NCBI RefSeq assembly: GCF_907165205.1
Contig: NC_058190.1
Location: 17,802,001 to 17,866,000 of the forward strand
Direction of reading: 5' to 3'
From: Coccinella septempunctata
Lineage: Eukaryota > Arthropoda > Insecta > Coleoptera > Coccinellidae
Length of the DNA stretch: 64,000 nt
Below, piece by piece: positions 33,883 through 45,729 of the stretch (the first letter of the stretch is position 1; every line of letters starts with the position of its first letter). The notes beneath the pieces were generated by a model. It saw nothing but the letters and a program-made list of their open reading frames with translations, searched no databases and had not been told where the DNA came from. The translations under genes were made by a program, and so were the position numbers.

Positions 33883-34810
33883 TTAAGGCGTTCCTCAGGG
33901 TACGGTCATTGGTCCACTTCTGTTTTTAGTGTACATTAATAGCTTGTCTCGATGTACAAGTGAAGGCAGTATAATTGGCTTCGCAGATGATACCACCGTA
34001 CACTACAGAGCCAATACATGGGACGATCTGAAACATAAAGCAGAGAAGGATTTCAGACATATACAAAACTGGTTTCAAGCGAACAAACTCACCTTAAACC
34101 TTGACAAAACAAAATACATGCCCTTTTCGTCATATTCCTTGGGTCCAATAGGGCATCTTGAAATAAATCCAGAAATGAAGATTCCAGAGACAAAATTCAT
34201 TAAATATCTCGGGATAGTAATTGATGTCAACTTGAAATGGGACCATCACATCAGTCATGTAGTTAAAAAACTCAGAGGTCTCCTGAATAAAGTCAGAATT
34301 ATGAAGAAATATTTGAAAAGCTCTAAATATTTGATAATATTGTTCAATGCCCTGGTTCAGTCTCAAATTAATTATGGCATCTTGGGATGGGGTGGAGTTT
34401 ATGATGTTCTTCTTAAAAAACTGAATACTATGCAAAAATGGATATTGAGAATAATTCATGGCAAAAAAATTACATATCCGAGTGAACCACTATATCAGAC
34501 ATCTGAAATTTTAGACACGAGGCAGCTCTACACACTCAAAATAATAATTAATATTTTCAAAGGGAAAATAATATTGGAAAAAAAGAACCATCCATATACT
34601 ACAAGAATTAAAAATAATACTTACCAGACATCAAGAGCGAAGAAAAGAATAGGACAAAGATACTTTTATTATCTCGCACCGCGCATATATGAGAAGCTTC
34701 CTGAAGATCTGACAAAAATTAAAAATTACAAACAGTGTAAAAAGAAAATTAAATTCTGGATTATAGAAAGAGGTCGCAAATATGCGAAAACACTGATAAA
34801 TCAAACTTAA

Positions 34811-34870
34811 AGAATTGCACTAGAATGGTATAAGTTATCCCGATTTATGAACTGACCTGAGTTGATAAAC
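34811..34870. other. Junction between CR1-like and R4-like 3' ends
   Basis: The plus-strand CR1-like ORF and the minus-strand R4-like ORF end tail to tail 60 bp apart. The words GAACTGACCTGAGTTGATAA and ACCGAGTTGATACTC share GAGTTGATA. No poly(A) tail is seen for either element. Confidence 0.5.
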
Positions 34871-37012
34871 TTACCGAGTTGATACTCTTACGAATTGACA
34901 TTTCACCCACTGCACGAGGTTTTCGGGCTCGTGGTGGTGGTCCGGTCCGGGTCGCTCCTCGGCTACCTGCTGTAGGTTGGATTCCTGCTCCACCCGCACC
35001 TTCTGTCGGAGCAGACGGTGTTCCTCTGCATTCCCCATGTACTTGCGTACAGTTCTCGCCGTTCCGAGCAGTACCGCCTTCTGCATGACTTTATAAATAT
35101 TTTCATCCAACTGAAGTTTTCTCAAGTTCTCTAGTAGTTTCTTCGGTATCAGGCCTGTAGATGAAATGACAATAGGGATGGTCTTTATATATTTCAGCTT
35201 CCACTGTCTTCTGGTTTGTTCCTCGAGATCTCTGTATTTTGAAATTTTTTCAGTGTGTCTATCTAGAAGATTGTTATTATTTGGAATTGCCACGTCGATG
35301 AATAGCGCTGTGTCCTCATCCTTATTGAGCAATATGAGGTCTGGTCTATTGTGGGTTATTTTCCGTTCTGTGAGAACAGCGCGATCCCAGTAGAGCTTGT
35401 GATGTTCGTTTTCCAGCACAGCATCTGGTTGGTAATTGTAATAAGGAACCTTTTTCGAAGTTAGAAGTTGGTGTTTTAGTGCCAATTCTTGGTGAAGAAT
35501 CTTGGCAACAGCATCATGTCTATTTTTGTACTCCGTGCCCGCGAACTTCTGACATCCCCCGGTGATGTGCTGGATAGTTTCATGTGTCGCACAGCCATAA
35601 CGACAGCTATCATCCGCCACTGAGGCATCCTTGGCGATGTATTTCATGTAATTTCTTGTTGGAATCACCTGATCCTGGATGGCGAGCATGAAGCCCTCTG
35701 TCTCAGGAAACAACCTTCCGGAAGTCAACCAGTAGTTCGACGCAGATATGTCGACGTAATCATGGTTGACCTCGTTCCGGTGCCTTCCATGCAAAGGTTT
35801 GCCAATCAGTTTCTGCATTTTACTTTCTGCAGAGTGTTCGACGGTTTCCAAGTGATCCTGGTGTAGCTTTAACGGTGTGGAAGTATCAGCAACACAAACT
35901 ACTCGATGGAGTTCTGACGAAGCTGCCTTGCTCAAGAAATATTTTCGACGTCCTTCAATTTCCTGGGACATACGGTTAGACAAATCAACAATTTCTCTAC
36001 CCCCAAGATGTCGTGGCAGCTCTGTCCGTTCTATTGAGCTTTTGGGGTGATGTTTATTGTGTTTAGTCAGCATCGTCCTTATTTTTCTCTGTAAAGCTGC
36101 TAAATCGGTGGTCGTCCAAGAGATAATACCAAATGAATAGCTCAGCGCCGAGCAAGCGTAGGTGTTAATCGCTTTTATCAGATTCTTGCTGTTAAGACCA
36201 GTTCTCATTATCCTCCTCAATCTTCGGGTGAACTCCTCCGTTAATTCTTTCTTCATCTGGGTCTGATTGATTTTTCTTGCCTGTTTTATGCCTAGATACT
36301 TGTATGCTTCAATTTCTGCACCTTCCTTGAGTTTGAACGTACCATCTTCTATTTTCCCTCTCGTTATGTTTGGCAGTCGACATTTTTCTAGTCCAAACTT
36401 CATTTTGATGTCTTCCGAGAATCCTTCCACAATTTTCAGCATCAGTTGCATTTGTTTTTTGGTAGATGCGAAGAGTTTCAAATCGTCCATGTAAAGGAGA
36501 TGATTCAGTTTCATCATAGTTCTACTGCCACTCTTGATGGAAAATCCGTAGTCCGTAGAATTCAATCTATGAGACAAGGGATTCAGGGCCATGCAGGACC
36601 ACAGAGGGCTCAGCGAGTCTCCTTGGAAAATTCCGCGTCTTATTGGAATAGGTCCTGTTGTAATGAAGCAATCTGCTGCTTTAATACTAGTACGCCAGGT
36701 TGACATGGCGTTTTTCAGGAACTTAACAATATTGGGATCCACCTTGTAAATCTTCAAGATCGTCAAGAGCCATTCGTGAGGTATAGAATCGAATGCTTTT
36801 TTGTAGTCTATGTACGCAGCGTAAAGATTCCTTTGCTTGGAGAACGCTTGATTGCAGATAACTGAATCTATTATTAGTTGTTCTTTGCACCCTCGGCTGT
36901 CTTTGGTGTATCCTTTCTGTTGCATGGCGATGATGTTATTCCTTTCGCAATGGTTGTGGATTCGGTTTGAAATGCACGATGTTATTAATTTGTACATCGT
37001 TGGAAGACAGTT
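34871..37012 (-). CDS. R4/Dong-like non-LTR retrotransposon, 5'-truncated
   Basis: The open frame of 708 codons from the internal Met at 36997 (frame open from about 37012) ends in TAA at 34871. Domains in order: RT with AYIDYKKAFD (residues 60-69), FQGDSLSPL and YMDD (169-172); thumb; a zinc motif CRYGCATHETIQHITGGC near residue 470; and a restriction-like endonuclease with HNRPDLILLNKDEDTALFID giving the PD and D positions, near residue 565. This order, with a C-terminal restriction-like nuclease, is that of R2/R4/Dong-type elements. The N-terminal part (zinc fingers, Myb and RT fingers) is missing. No stop interrupts the frame, so it is a young insertion. Confidence 0.9.
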   Translation of the reverse strand, partial: NCLPTMYKLITSCISNRIHNHCERNNIIAMQQKGYTKDSRGCKEQLIIDSVICNQAFSKQRNLYAAYIDYKKAFDSIPHEWLLTILKIYKVDPNIVKFLKNAMSTWRTSIKAADCFITTGPIPIRRGIFQGDSLSPLWSCMALNPLSHRLNSTDYGFSIKSGSRTMMKLNHLLYMDDLKLFASTKKQMQLMLKIVEGFSEDIKMKFGLEKCRLPNITRGKIEDGTFKLKEGAEIEAYKYLGIKQARKINQTQMKKELTEEFTRRLRRIMRTGLNSKNLIKAINTYACSALSYSFGIISWTTTDLAALQRKIRTMLTKHNKHHPKSSIERTELPRHLGGREIVDLSNRMSQEIEGRRKYFLSKAASSELHRVVCVADTSTPLKLHQDHLETVEHSAESKMQKLIGKPLHGRHRNEVNHDYVDISASNYWLTSGRLFPETEGFMLAIQDQVIPTRNYMKYIAKDASVADDSCRYGCATHETIQHITGGCQKFAGTEYKNRHDAVAKILHQELALKHQLLTSKKVPYYNYQPDAVLENEHHKLYWDRAVLTERKITHNRPDLILLNKDEDTALFIDVAIPNNNNLLDRHTEKISKYRDLEEQTRRQWKLKYIKTIPIVISSTGLIPKKLLENLRKLQLDENIYKVMQKAVLLGTARTVRKYMGNAEEHRLLRQKVRVEQESNLQQVAEERPGPDHHHEPENLVQWVKCQFVRVSTR

Positions 37013-37025
37013 ATATTAATTGATA

Positions 37026-37932
37026 TTGATATTATTATCATCACTTCTCCAAAATATTAGCGGGAATTGCAGAGCATCGTATGAACGGTGTGTTTCGAAT
37101 ATTAGTTGCAATTCTCCAGTATTGTGTCGCGTAAGAACAATATCATGCATTTCCAAGTTTTCACCTACAATCACAATGCCACTTCGTCTATAGTAGGGGC
37201 GTTGAATTGGCGTTCATGTGCTCCAACAGGTCGTTTATCTGCTCTAATCAATATCTTGTGATCTTCACTTGGCATACGTTCCAAAGCAGTTTTAAACAAT
37301 CGAACCAATGCATGATGTTCATGAAGTATTTGCTGAAAATCTTGAAGAATTATTCTTCTTACAACTGCATCAATAGATTGACGTTGATCAAGTGGATCAT
37401 CCATATTGCCTATGAAGTAAATTTGGAGAAATTTATGCTGTGCATCTTCGAGTGGTTGTAATAATCCAATTCGATGGTGAATCTGGCCTTGGATCTAAAT
37501 AGCAGAAAGGTAAGACAAAATGAGTGATTTGAAATCATTAATGTTAACATTATATTCTTACCTTAAATGCTGGATTGAATCCACGTTCTTGAATTATATC
37601 TGCTCCAAATGAAGTCATTTGGAAACACCCATTGTTTTTTGTGTGATCGATAGGAAGTGTCTTGATTCGGATGTTGCTCCACGGAGGAGAGAATTCAAGT
37701 GTTCAGGTGGAGGAGGCAATAATGGCAATTTCACCTCAATGCATAGCAATAGCAGCATACTACTTCCATCGGGCCAATCACGACGGAATCGTGAGAGCTG
37801 TAGTCGATTGAACTATCATATTGAAAAGCTATTCCTTTCAAATTAATATTTGGATTCTTTCTCGTTCGATTACGATTAGCTCGAAGCTGTCTCATATCCA
37901 TCTGAGTAGTTCGACGTACTGCCTCTCTTTAC
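37026..37932 (-). pseudogene. Helitron Rep/helicase N-terminal region, right arm
   Basis: This is the reverse-complement copy of 6540-7446, with the same frames, the same lesions and the 67 bp intron at 37495-37561. It differs by a few bases, for example LDQRQ instead of LDERQ. In the minus-strand direction it leads toward the central Helitron piece at 31811, so this copy is the one physically in line with the rest of the element. The sequence ATCATC is found at its broken end (about 37038) and also at the far side of the inserted CR1-like element (about 31806). Confidence 0.85.
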
Positions 37933-38357
37933 TCTGTTGTTCGTTACTCACGAAGTCGTGCCATACTCACAGGACTGACTCGAAATATTCCGAAGTAGCA
38001 TTACGGCTTCGTTAAGATGTGTAACGATACTTGATTGTTTTAAATAAAAATCAAGCCTCGTTTTAAATGTCCGTTTCCCTGAGCTTTCCAGTTGAAGCAA
38101 TGCAACACCGTCTAATGGAGATTTCAGTTTTGATATAGTTATTCCGTTTCATTTTGGAAATATTTTTCCGATGCTGAAAAATTTAATTCAAATTCCGTAA
38201 AATTGAAATTGCCATCAGTTCTCTGCCGTAATAATCCAAAACAAAGAAAAAGTGTCTTTCTACATTTGGCGTTGTTTTTCCGTCACAAAAACACACCGAA
38301 TTCAGCATAAAAACAATGTGGATTGCAGATAACGGCAGAGATAAAAAAAAAGTCGAT
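37933..38357. other. Non-coding spacer, right arm
   Basis: This is the inverted copy of 6115-6540, including the short inverted repeat. No gene is present. Confidence 0.5.
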
Positions 38358-41300
38358 AACTGATCCAATAGTTCCTCAGGAATTGAAATGATACTTTGTC
38401 GAATCGACCACAGAAATCTCAATTCCTATCAGAACTATCGAATTGAAATTCAACATGTGCATCTCAATTCAAAAACTGTGTACAGTTTTGAGATTTGGGT
38501 CGAACTGATCCAATAGTTCCTTAGGAATTGAAATGATACTTTGTCGAATCGAGCACTGAAATCTCAATTCCTATCAGAACTATCGAACTGAAGTTCAACA
38601 TGTGCATCTCAATTCGAAAACTATGTGCAGTTTCAAGATTTGGGTCGAATTGATCCAATAATTCCTTAGGTATTTAAATCATACTTCGTCGAATCGATCA
38701 CTGAAATCTCAATTCCTATCTGAACTATCGAACTGAAATTCAACATGTGCATCTCAATTCAAAAACTGTGTGCAGTTTAAAGATTTGGGTCGAATTGATC
38801 CAACAGTTTTTGAGGAACTGATATCACACTTTGCCGAATTGACCATTGAAATCTCAATTCCTATGTGAACTATCGAACTGAAGTTCAACATGTGCATCTC
38901 AATTCGAAAACTGTGTACAGTTTCGAGATTTGGGTCGAATTGATCCAATAGTTCCTTGGGAATTGAAATGATACTTTGTCGAATCGACTACTGAAATCTC
39001 AATACCTTCAGAACTTTCGAACTGAAATTCAACATGTGCATCTCGATTCGAAAACTGTGTACAGTTTCGAGATATGGTTCGAACTGATCCAATAGTTCCT
39101 CAGGAATTGAAATGATACTTTGTCGAATCGACCACAGAAATCTCAATTCCTATCAGAACTATCGAATTGAAATTCAACATGTGCATCTCAATTCAAAAAC
39201 TGTGTACAGTTTTGAGATTTGGGTCGAACTGATCCAATAGTTCCTTAGGAATTGAAATGATACTTTGTCGAATCGAGCACTAAAATCTCAATTCCTATCA
39301 GAACTATCGAACTGAAGTTCAACATGTGCATCTCAATTCGAAAACTATGTGCAGTTTCAAGATTTGGGTCGAATTGATCCAATAATTCCTTAGGTATTTA
39401 AATCATACTTCGTCGAATCGATCACTGAAATCTCAATTCCTATCTGAACTATCGAACTGAAATTCAACATGTGCATCTCAATTCAAAAACTGTGTGCAGT
39501 TTCAAGATTTGGGTCGACTTGATCCAATAGTTCCTTAGGAATTGAAATCATACTTTAGCGAATCGACCACTGAAATCTCAATTCCTATCTGAACTATCGA
39601 ACTGAAATTCAACATGTGCATCTCAATTCGAAAACAGTGTGCAGTTCAAAGATCTGGGTCGACTTGATCCAATAGTTCTTTAGGAATTGAAATCATACTT
39701 TAGCGAATCTTCCACTGAAATCTCATTTCCTATCTGAACTATCGAACTGAAATTCAACATGTGCATCTCAATTCGGAAACTGTGTACAGTTTCGAGATTT
39801 GGGTCGAATTGATTCAACAGTTATTGAGGAATTGACCACTGATATCTAAATTCCTATCAGAACTATCGAACTGAAGTTCAACATGTGCATCTCAATTCGA
39901 AAACTATGTGCAGTTTCAAGATTTGGGTCGAATTGATCCAATAATTCCTCAGGTATTGAAATCATACTTTGTGGAATCGACCACTGAAATCTCAATTCCT
40001 ATCAGAACTATCGAACTGAAATTCAACATATGCATCTCAATTCGAAAACTATGTGTAGTTTCGAGATATGGTTCGAATTGATCCGACAGTTTTTGAGGAA
40101 CTGATTTCACACTTTGCCGAATTGACCACCGAAATCTCATTTCCTATCTGAACTATCGAACAGAAATTCAACATTTGCATTTCAATTCTAAAACTGTGTG
40201 CAGTTTCAAGATTTGGGTCGACTTGATCCAAAAGTTCCTTAGGAATTGAAATCATACTTTAGCGAATCGTCCACTGAAATCTCATTTCCTATCTGAACTA
40301 TCGAACTGAAATTCAACATGTGCATCTCAATTCGAAAACTGTGTACAGTTTCGAGATTTGCGTCGAATTGATCCAACAGATTTTGAGGAATTGATATCAC
40401 ACTTTGCCGAATTTATAACTGAAATCTCAATTCCTATCTGAACTATCGAACTGAAATTCAACATGTGCATCTCAATTCGAAAACTGTGTGCAGTTTCAAG
40501 ATTTGGGTCGAATTGATCCAATAGTTAGTTAGGAATTGAAATCATACTTTGCCGAATTGACCATTGAAATCTCAATTCCTATGTGAACTATCGAACTGAA
40601 ATTCAACATGTGCATCTCAATTCAAAAACTGTGTACAGTTTCGAGATTTGGGTCGAACTGATTCAATAGTTCCTTAGGAATTGAAATGATACTTTGTCGA
40701 ATCGACTACTGAAATCTCAATTCCTTCAGAACTTTCGAACTGAAATTCAACATCTGCATCTCGATTCGAAAACTGTGTACAGTTTCGAGATATGGCTCGA
40801 ACTGATCCAATAGTTCCTCAGGAATTGAAATGATACTTTGTCGAATCGACCACAAAAATCTCAATTCCTATCAGAACTATCGAACTGAAATTCAACATGT
40901 GCATCTCAATTCAAAAACTGTGTACAGTTTTGAGATTTGGGTCGAACTGATCCAATAGTTCCTCAGGAATTGAAATGATGCTTAGTCGAATCGAGCACTG
41001 AAATCTCAATTCCTATCTGAACTATCGAACTGAAATTCAACATGTGCATCTCAATTCGAAAACTGTGTGCAGTTTCAAGATCTTGGTCGACTTGATCCAA
41101 TAGTTCTTTAGGAATTGAAATCATACTTTAGCGAATCGTGTACTGAAATCTCATTTCCTATCTGAACTATCGAACTGAAATTCAACATGTGCATCCCAAT
41201 TCGGAAACTGTGTACAGTTTGGAGATTTGGGTCGAATTGATCCAACAGTTATTGAGGAATTGACCACTGAAATCTCAATGCCTATCAGAACTATCGAACT

Positions 41301-43965
41301 GAAGTTCAACATGTGCATTTCAATTCGAAAACTGTGTGCAGTTTCAAGATTTGGGTCGACTTGATCCAATAGTTGCTTAGGAATTGAAATCATACTTTAG
41401 CGAATCGTCCACTGAAATCTCATTTCCTATCTGAACTATCGAACTGAAATTCAACATGTGCATCTCAATTCGAAAACTGTGTACAGTTTCAAGATTTGGG
41501 TCGAATTGATCCAACAGTTATTGAGGAATTGATATCACACTTTGCCGAATTGACCACTGAAATCTCAATTCCTATCAGAACTATCGAACTGAAGTTCAAC
41601 ATGTGCATCTCAATTCGAAAACTATGTGCAGTTTCAAGATTTGGGTCGAATTGATCCAATTATTCCTCAGGTATTGAAATCACACTTTGCCGAATTGACC
41701 ACCGAAATCTCAATTCCTATCTGAACTATCGAACTGAAATTCAACATGTTCATTTCAATTCGAAAACTGTGTGCAGTTTCAAGATTTGGGTCGACTTGAT
41801 CCAATAGTTCCTTAGGAATTGAAATCATACTTTAGCGAATCGTCCACTGAAATCTCATTTCCTATCTGAACTATCGAACTGAAATTCAACATGTGCATCC
41901 CAATTCGAAAACTGTGTACAGTTTCGAGATTTGGGTCGAACTGATTCAATAGTTCCTTAGGAATTGAAATGATTCTTTGTCGAATCGACTTCTGAAATCT
42001 CAATTCCTTCAGAACTTTCGAACTGAAATTCAACATGTGCATCTCGATTCGAAAACTGTGTACAGTTTCGAGATATGGCTCGAACTGATCCAATAGTTCC
42101 TCAGGAATTGAAATGATACTTTGTCGAATCGACCACAAAAATCTCAATTCCTATCAGAACTATCGAACTGAAATTCAACATGTGCATCTCAATTCAAAAA
42201 CTGTGTGCAGTTTCAAGATTTGGGTCGAATTGATCCAACAGTTATTGAGGAATTGATATCACACTTTGCCGAATTGACCACTGAAATCTCAATTCCTATC
42301 AGAACTATCGAACTGAAGTTCAACATGTGCATCTCAATTCGAAAACTATGTGCAGTTTCAAGATTTGGGTCGAATTGATCCAATAATTCCTCAGGTATTG
42401 AAATCACACTTTGCCGAATTGACCACCGAAATCTCAATTCCTATCTGAACTATCGAACTGAAATTCAACATGTGCATTTCAATTCGAAAACTGTGTGCAG
42501 TTTCAAGATTTGGGTCGACTTTATCCAATAGTTCCTTAGGAATTGAAATCATACTTAAGCGAATCGTCCACTGAAATCTCATTTCCTATCTGAACTATCG
42601 AACTGAAATTCAACATGTGCTTCTCAATTCGAAAACTGTGTACAGTTTCAAGATTTGGGTCGAATTGATCCAACAGTTATTGAGGAATTGATATCACACT
42701 TTGCTGAATTGACCACTGAAATCTCAATTCCTATCAGAACTATCGAACTGAAGTTCAACATGTGCATCTCAATTCGAAAACTATGTGCAGTTTCAAGATT
42801 TGGGTCGAATTGATCCAATTATTCCTCAGGTATTGAAATCACACTTTGCCGAATTGACCACCGAAATCTCAATTCCTATCTGAACTATCGAACTGAAATT
42901 CAACATGTGCTTCTCAATTCGAAAACTGTGTACAGTTTCAAGATTTGGGTCGAATTGATCCAACAGTTATTGAGGAATTGATATCACACTTTGCCGAATT
43001 GACCACTGAAATCTCAATTCCTATCAGAACTATCGAACTGAAGTTCAACATGTGCATTTCAATTCGAAAACTGTGTGCAGTTTCAAGATTTGGGTCGACT
43101 TTATCCTATAGTTCCTTAGGAATTGAAATCATACTTTAGCGAATCGTCCACTGAAATCTCATTTCCTATCTGAACTATCGAACTGAAATTCAACATGTGC
43201 ATCTCAATTCGGAAACTGTGTACAGTTTGGAGATTTGGGTCGAATTGATCCAACAGTTATTGAGGAATTGACCACTGAAATCTCAATGCCTATCAGAACT
43301 ATCGAACTGAAGTTCAACATGTGCATCTCAATTCGAAAACTATGTGCAGTTTCAAGATTTGGGTCGAATTGATCCAATAATTCCTCAGGTATTGAAATCA
43401 TACTTTGTGGAATCGACCACTGAAATCTCAATTCCTATCAGAACTGTAGAACTGAAATTCAACATATGCATCCCAATTCGAAAACTATGTGTAGTTTCGA
43501 GATATGGTTCGAATTGATCCAACAGTTTTTGAGGAACTGATATCACACTTTGCCGAATTGACCACCGAAATCTCGATTCCTATCTGAACTATCGAACAGA
43601 AATTCAACATTTGCATTTCAATTAGAAAACTGTGTGCAGTTTCAAGATTTGGGTCGACTTGATCCAATAGTTCCTTAGGAATTGAAATCATACTTTAGCG
43701 AATCGTCCACTGAAATCTCATTTCCTATCTGAACTATCGAACTGAAATTCAACATGTGCATCTCAATTCGAAAACTGTGTGCAGATTCAAGATTTGGGTC
43801 GAATTGAGGAATTGAAATCACGCTTTGCCGAATTGACCACTGAAATCTCAATTCCTATCAGAACTATCGAACTGAAGTTCAACATGTGCATCTCAATTCG
43901 AAAACTATGTGCAGTTTCAAGATTTGGGTCGAATTGATCCAATAATTCCTCAGATATTGAAATCA
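38358..43965 (-). repeat. ~145 bp satellite array, right arm (about 39 units)
   Basis: Same unit, order and variants as the left array, inverted. It carries two extra units (289 bp) between 40521 and 41151 and lacks 15 bp near 43805. That the arrays keep the same order of variant units shows that they were copied as a block rather than grown separately. Confidence 0.95.
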
Positions 43966-45729
43966 TTTATCGGACACGGAGTAATTTCTTTCGGCGGTGT
44001 TCAAGGTACGGCTGACATAGGCGATCACCCTTTCCTCTCCATCAAGAACTTGGGTCAGGGCTCCTCCAAGGCCTACGTCACTGGCGTCGGTTTGCAGGAC
44101 GAACGGTTGATTGAAATCCGGACAGTCCAGTATCGGTGATTCGGTCAGTTTTTGTTTCAGGAGGTCGAACGCTTCTTGTTGTTCCTCACCCCACTTCCAA
44201 CGTGGTTTCTTCTTTAACAGGTGAGTTAACGGTGAAACGACATCGGAAAAGTTCTCTATAAAACGGCGGTACCAGCTAGCAACTCCCAGAAAACGGCGCA
44301 ATTCACGGATGGTTTTCGGCGCTGGGAATGCTACGATAGAGGAAACTTTATCCGGGTCGGTACGGATTCCTTCGGAGGTAACGACATGTCCTAGGTATTT
44401 TAGGGATTCTCGCACAAAGTCACACTTTTCGGGATTGAGACGAAGATTGGCTTTCTCTCAACCGCCGGAATACTTCTCTTAAATTCTCTAGGTGCTCCTC
44501 GAAAGTTTCCCCCAGGACAACTATGTCGTTCAGGTAAGCGAACGCCTCCGGTTCCATTTCTGGGCCAATAACGGTATCTAAGAATCTCTGGCTGGACTAG
44601 CGTGAAGACCAAACGGCATGACGGTGAACTGGAACATTCCCCTTCCTGGAACTGTGAAGGCAGTAATCGGACGGCTTTCCTTTGCTAACGGTATCTGCCA
44701 GTATCCTTGTTTCAGATCCAGTGTGGAGATGTACTTGGCCTTACGCAGTTTATCCAGAATCCCAGAAATGTACGGTAACGGGTATGCATCTTTTACAGAT
44801 ACTTGGTTGACGGCACGGAAGTCGATGCAAAAACGGTATTTTCCGTCTTTCTTCCTGACCAATACTACCGGTGAACTCCACGGTGACTAGGAGGGTTCAA
44901 TCACTCCCTCAGCCAGCATACGGTCTACTTCCTGATTGAAGATCTCCTGCATTTTCGGGTTTAGGGGTCGGTATCGTTGTTTGATCGGTTCGGTGCCCGG
45001 TTTCAGTTTGATCTTATGCTCAATCAGGTTGGTTGTACCATATAGGTCTTCAAACTTCTTTAATTCTTCTTTCAGAAATGCCTCCAGCTCCTGTTTCTGA
45101 GACTCCGTCAACTCCAATAGGTGTTCTTCGGCGGTGTGAACTTCTGCGGTGGTTTCGACGGGAGTCATCGGTTTCGAGATCAGACGGCCTTCCAGAAAGC
45201 ACTCGGCGGTACTGAGATTTACGGAAAACTTGAAAGTCGACAGAACATCCATCCCCAGAATAATGTCAACCGGTAAGTTTGGTACCAGCAAGAATTTCAA
45301 AACAGGCAGTGTGTAATCGGAAATTTGCACGTTGGTGGTGTACAGTTTCGGTGTGACGGTGGTTTGTCCGTTTGCTATTACTGCGAAACTGTTGTGCATT
45401 GTTTGTCCTGTGATTCCTTTACTTTCACACTGATCGGATACGGCCTGACTGCAGAAACTCCTGGTCGCTCCGGTATCTATCAGTGCCCGGAAGTGTTTGC
45501 CGGCTATTCTGACCTCAACTAACGGACGGTTATCATTACAGGTAGTCGGTGCCAGTGGAGTCAAGATTCCGGGAGATGTGGTCGACTCCGCCTCCAATCT
45601 CCCCTTCAGTTTCCCGAACACGGACAGTCTCGTGAGAGAATGTTTTCCCTCTGGCATCGAGAACAGAAGATCTTCGGTGGCCTGCGACATTCTCGACGCA
45701 TGTGGCCATATCCACCACATCGGAAACAC
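43963..45729 (-). pseudogene. Ty3/gypsy protease, RT and partial RNase H
   Basis: The protease active site ALIDTGATRSF and the LPVDIILGMDVLS segment are clear in the frame 44887-45729, followed by the RT lead-in IKQRYRPLNPKMQEIF and GVIEPS. A TAG at 44887-44889 replaces the next codon, after which SPWSSPVV and KKDGKYRFCIDFRAVN continue. A frameshift after MPFGLHASPA (about 44590) and another near 44410 break the palm and thumb. RNase H stops at NYSVSDK where the satellite begins. The element has no integrase here. Confidence 0.9.

Larger units (their letters stand above)
31812..34810 (+). pseudogene. CR1/Jockey-like reverse transcriptase, split by piggyBac
   Basis: The first part (31812-32562) has KNGKSPGIDGI, YRPILLISNVSKIIEK, YGFRQGRSTEDAI and CIFVDLAKAVDTVCHK. 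After the 1.3 kb insertion the second part (33887-34810) has GVPQGTVIGPLLFLVYIN, the catalytic FADD (33980-33991), NKLTLNLDKTKYM and YLGIVIDVNLKWDHHI, and ends KTLINQT at a stop. The ORF1 and endonuclease are absent, so it is 5'-truncated. Without the insertion the codons read ACT TAA GGC, so a stop codon overlapping the TTAA target was probably present already. The family may be the same as the 9.0-10.8 kb fragment. Confidence 0.85.
35513..44745 (-). repeat. Right arm of the ~9 kb inverted repeat
   Basis: This is the reverse-complement partner of 1-8959. It carries the same succession of gypsy pol, 145 bp satellite, Helitron N-terminal region and R4/Dong-like element, all on the minus strand. 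It is 274 bp longer than the left arm because it has two more satellite units (289 bp) and lacks a 15 bp piece. Unlike the left arm it continues at both ends: inward the R4/Dong-like ORF runs on to its natural stop at 34871, and outward the gypsy element continues to 46838. The right side therefore looks like the source copy and the left like the duplicated copy. Confidence 0.95.
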
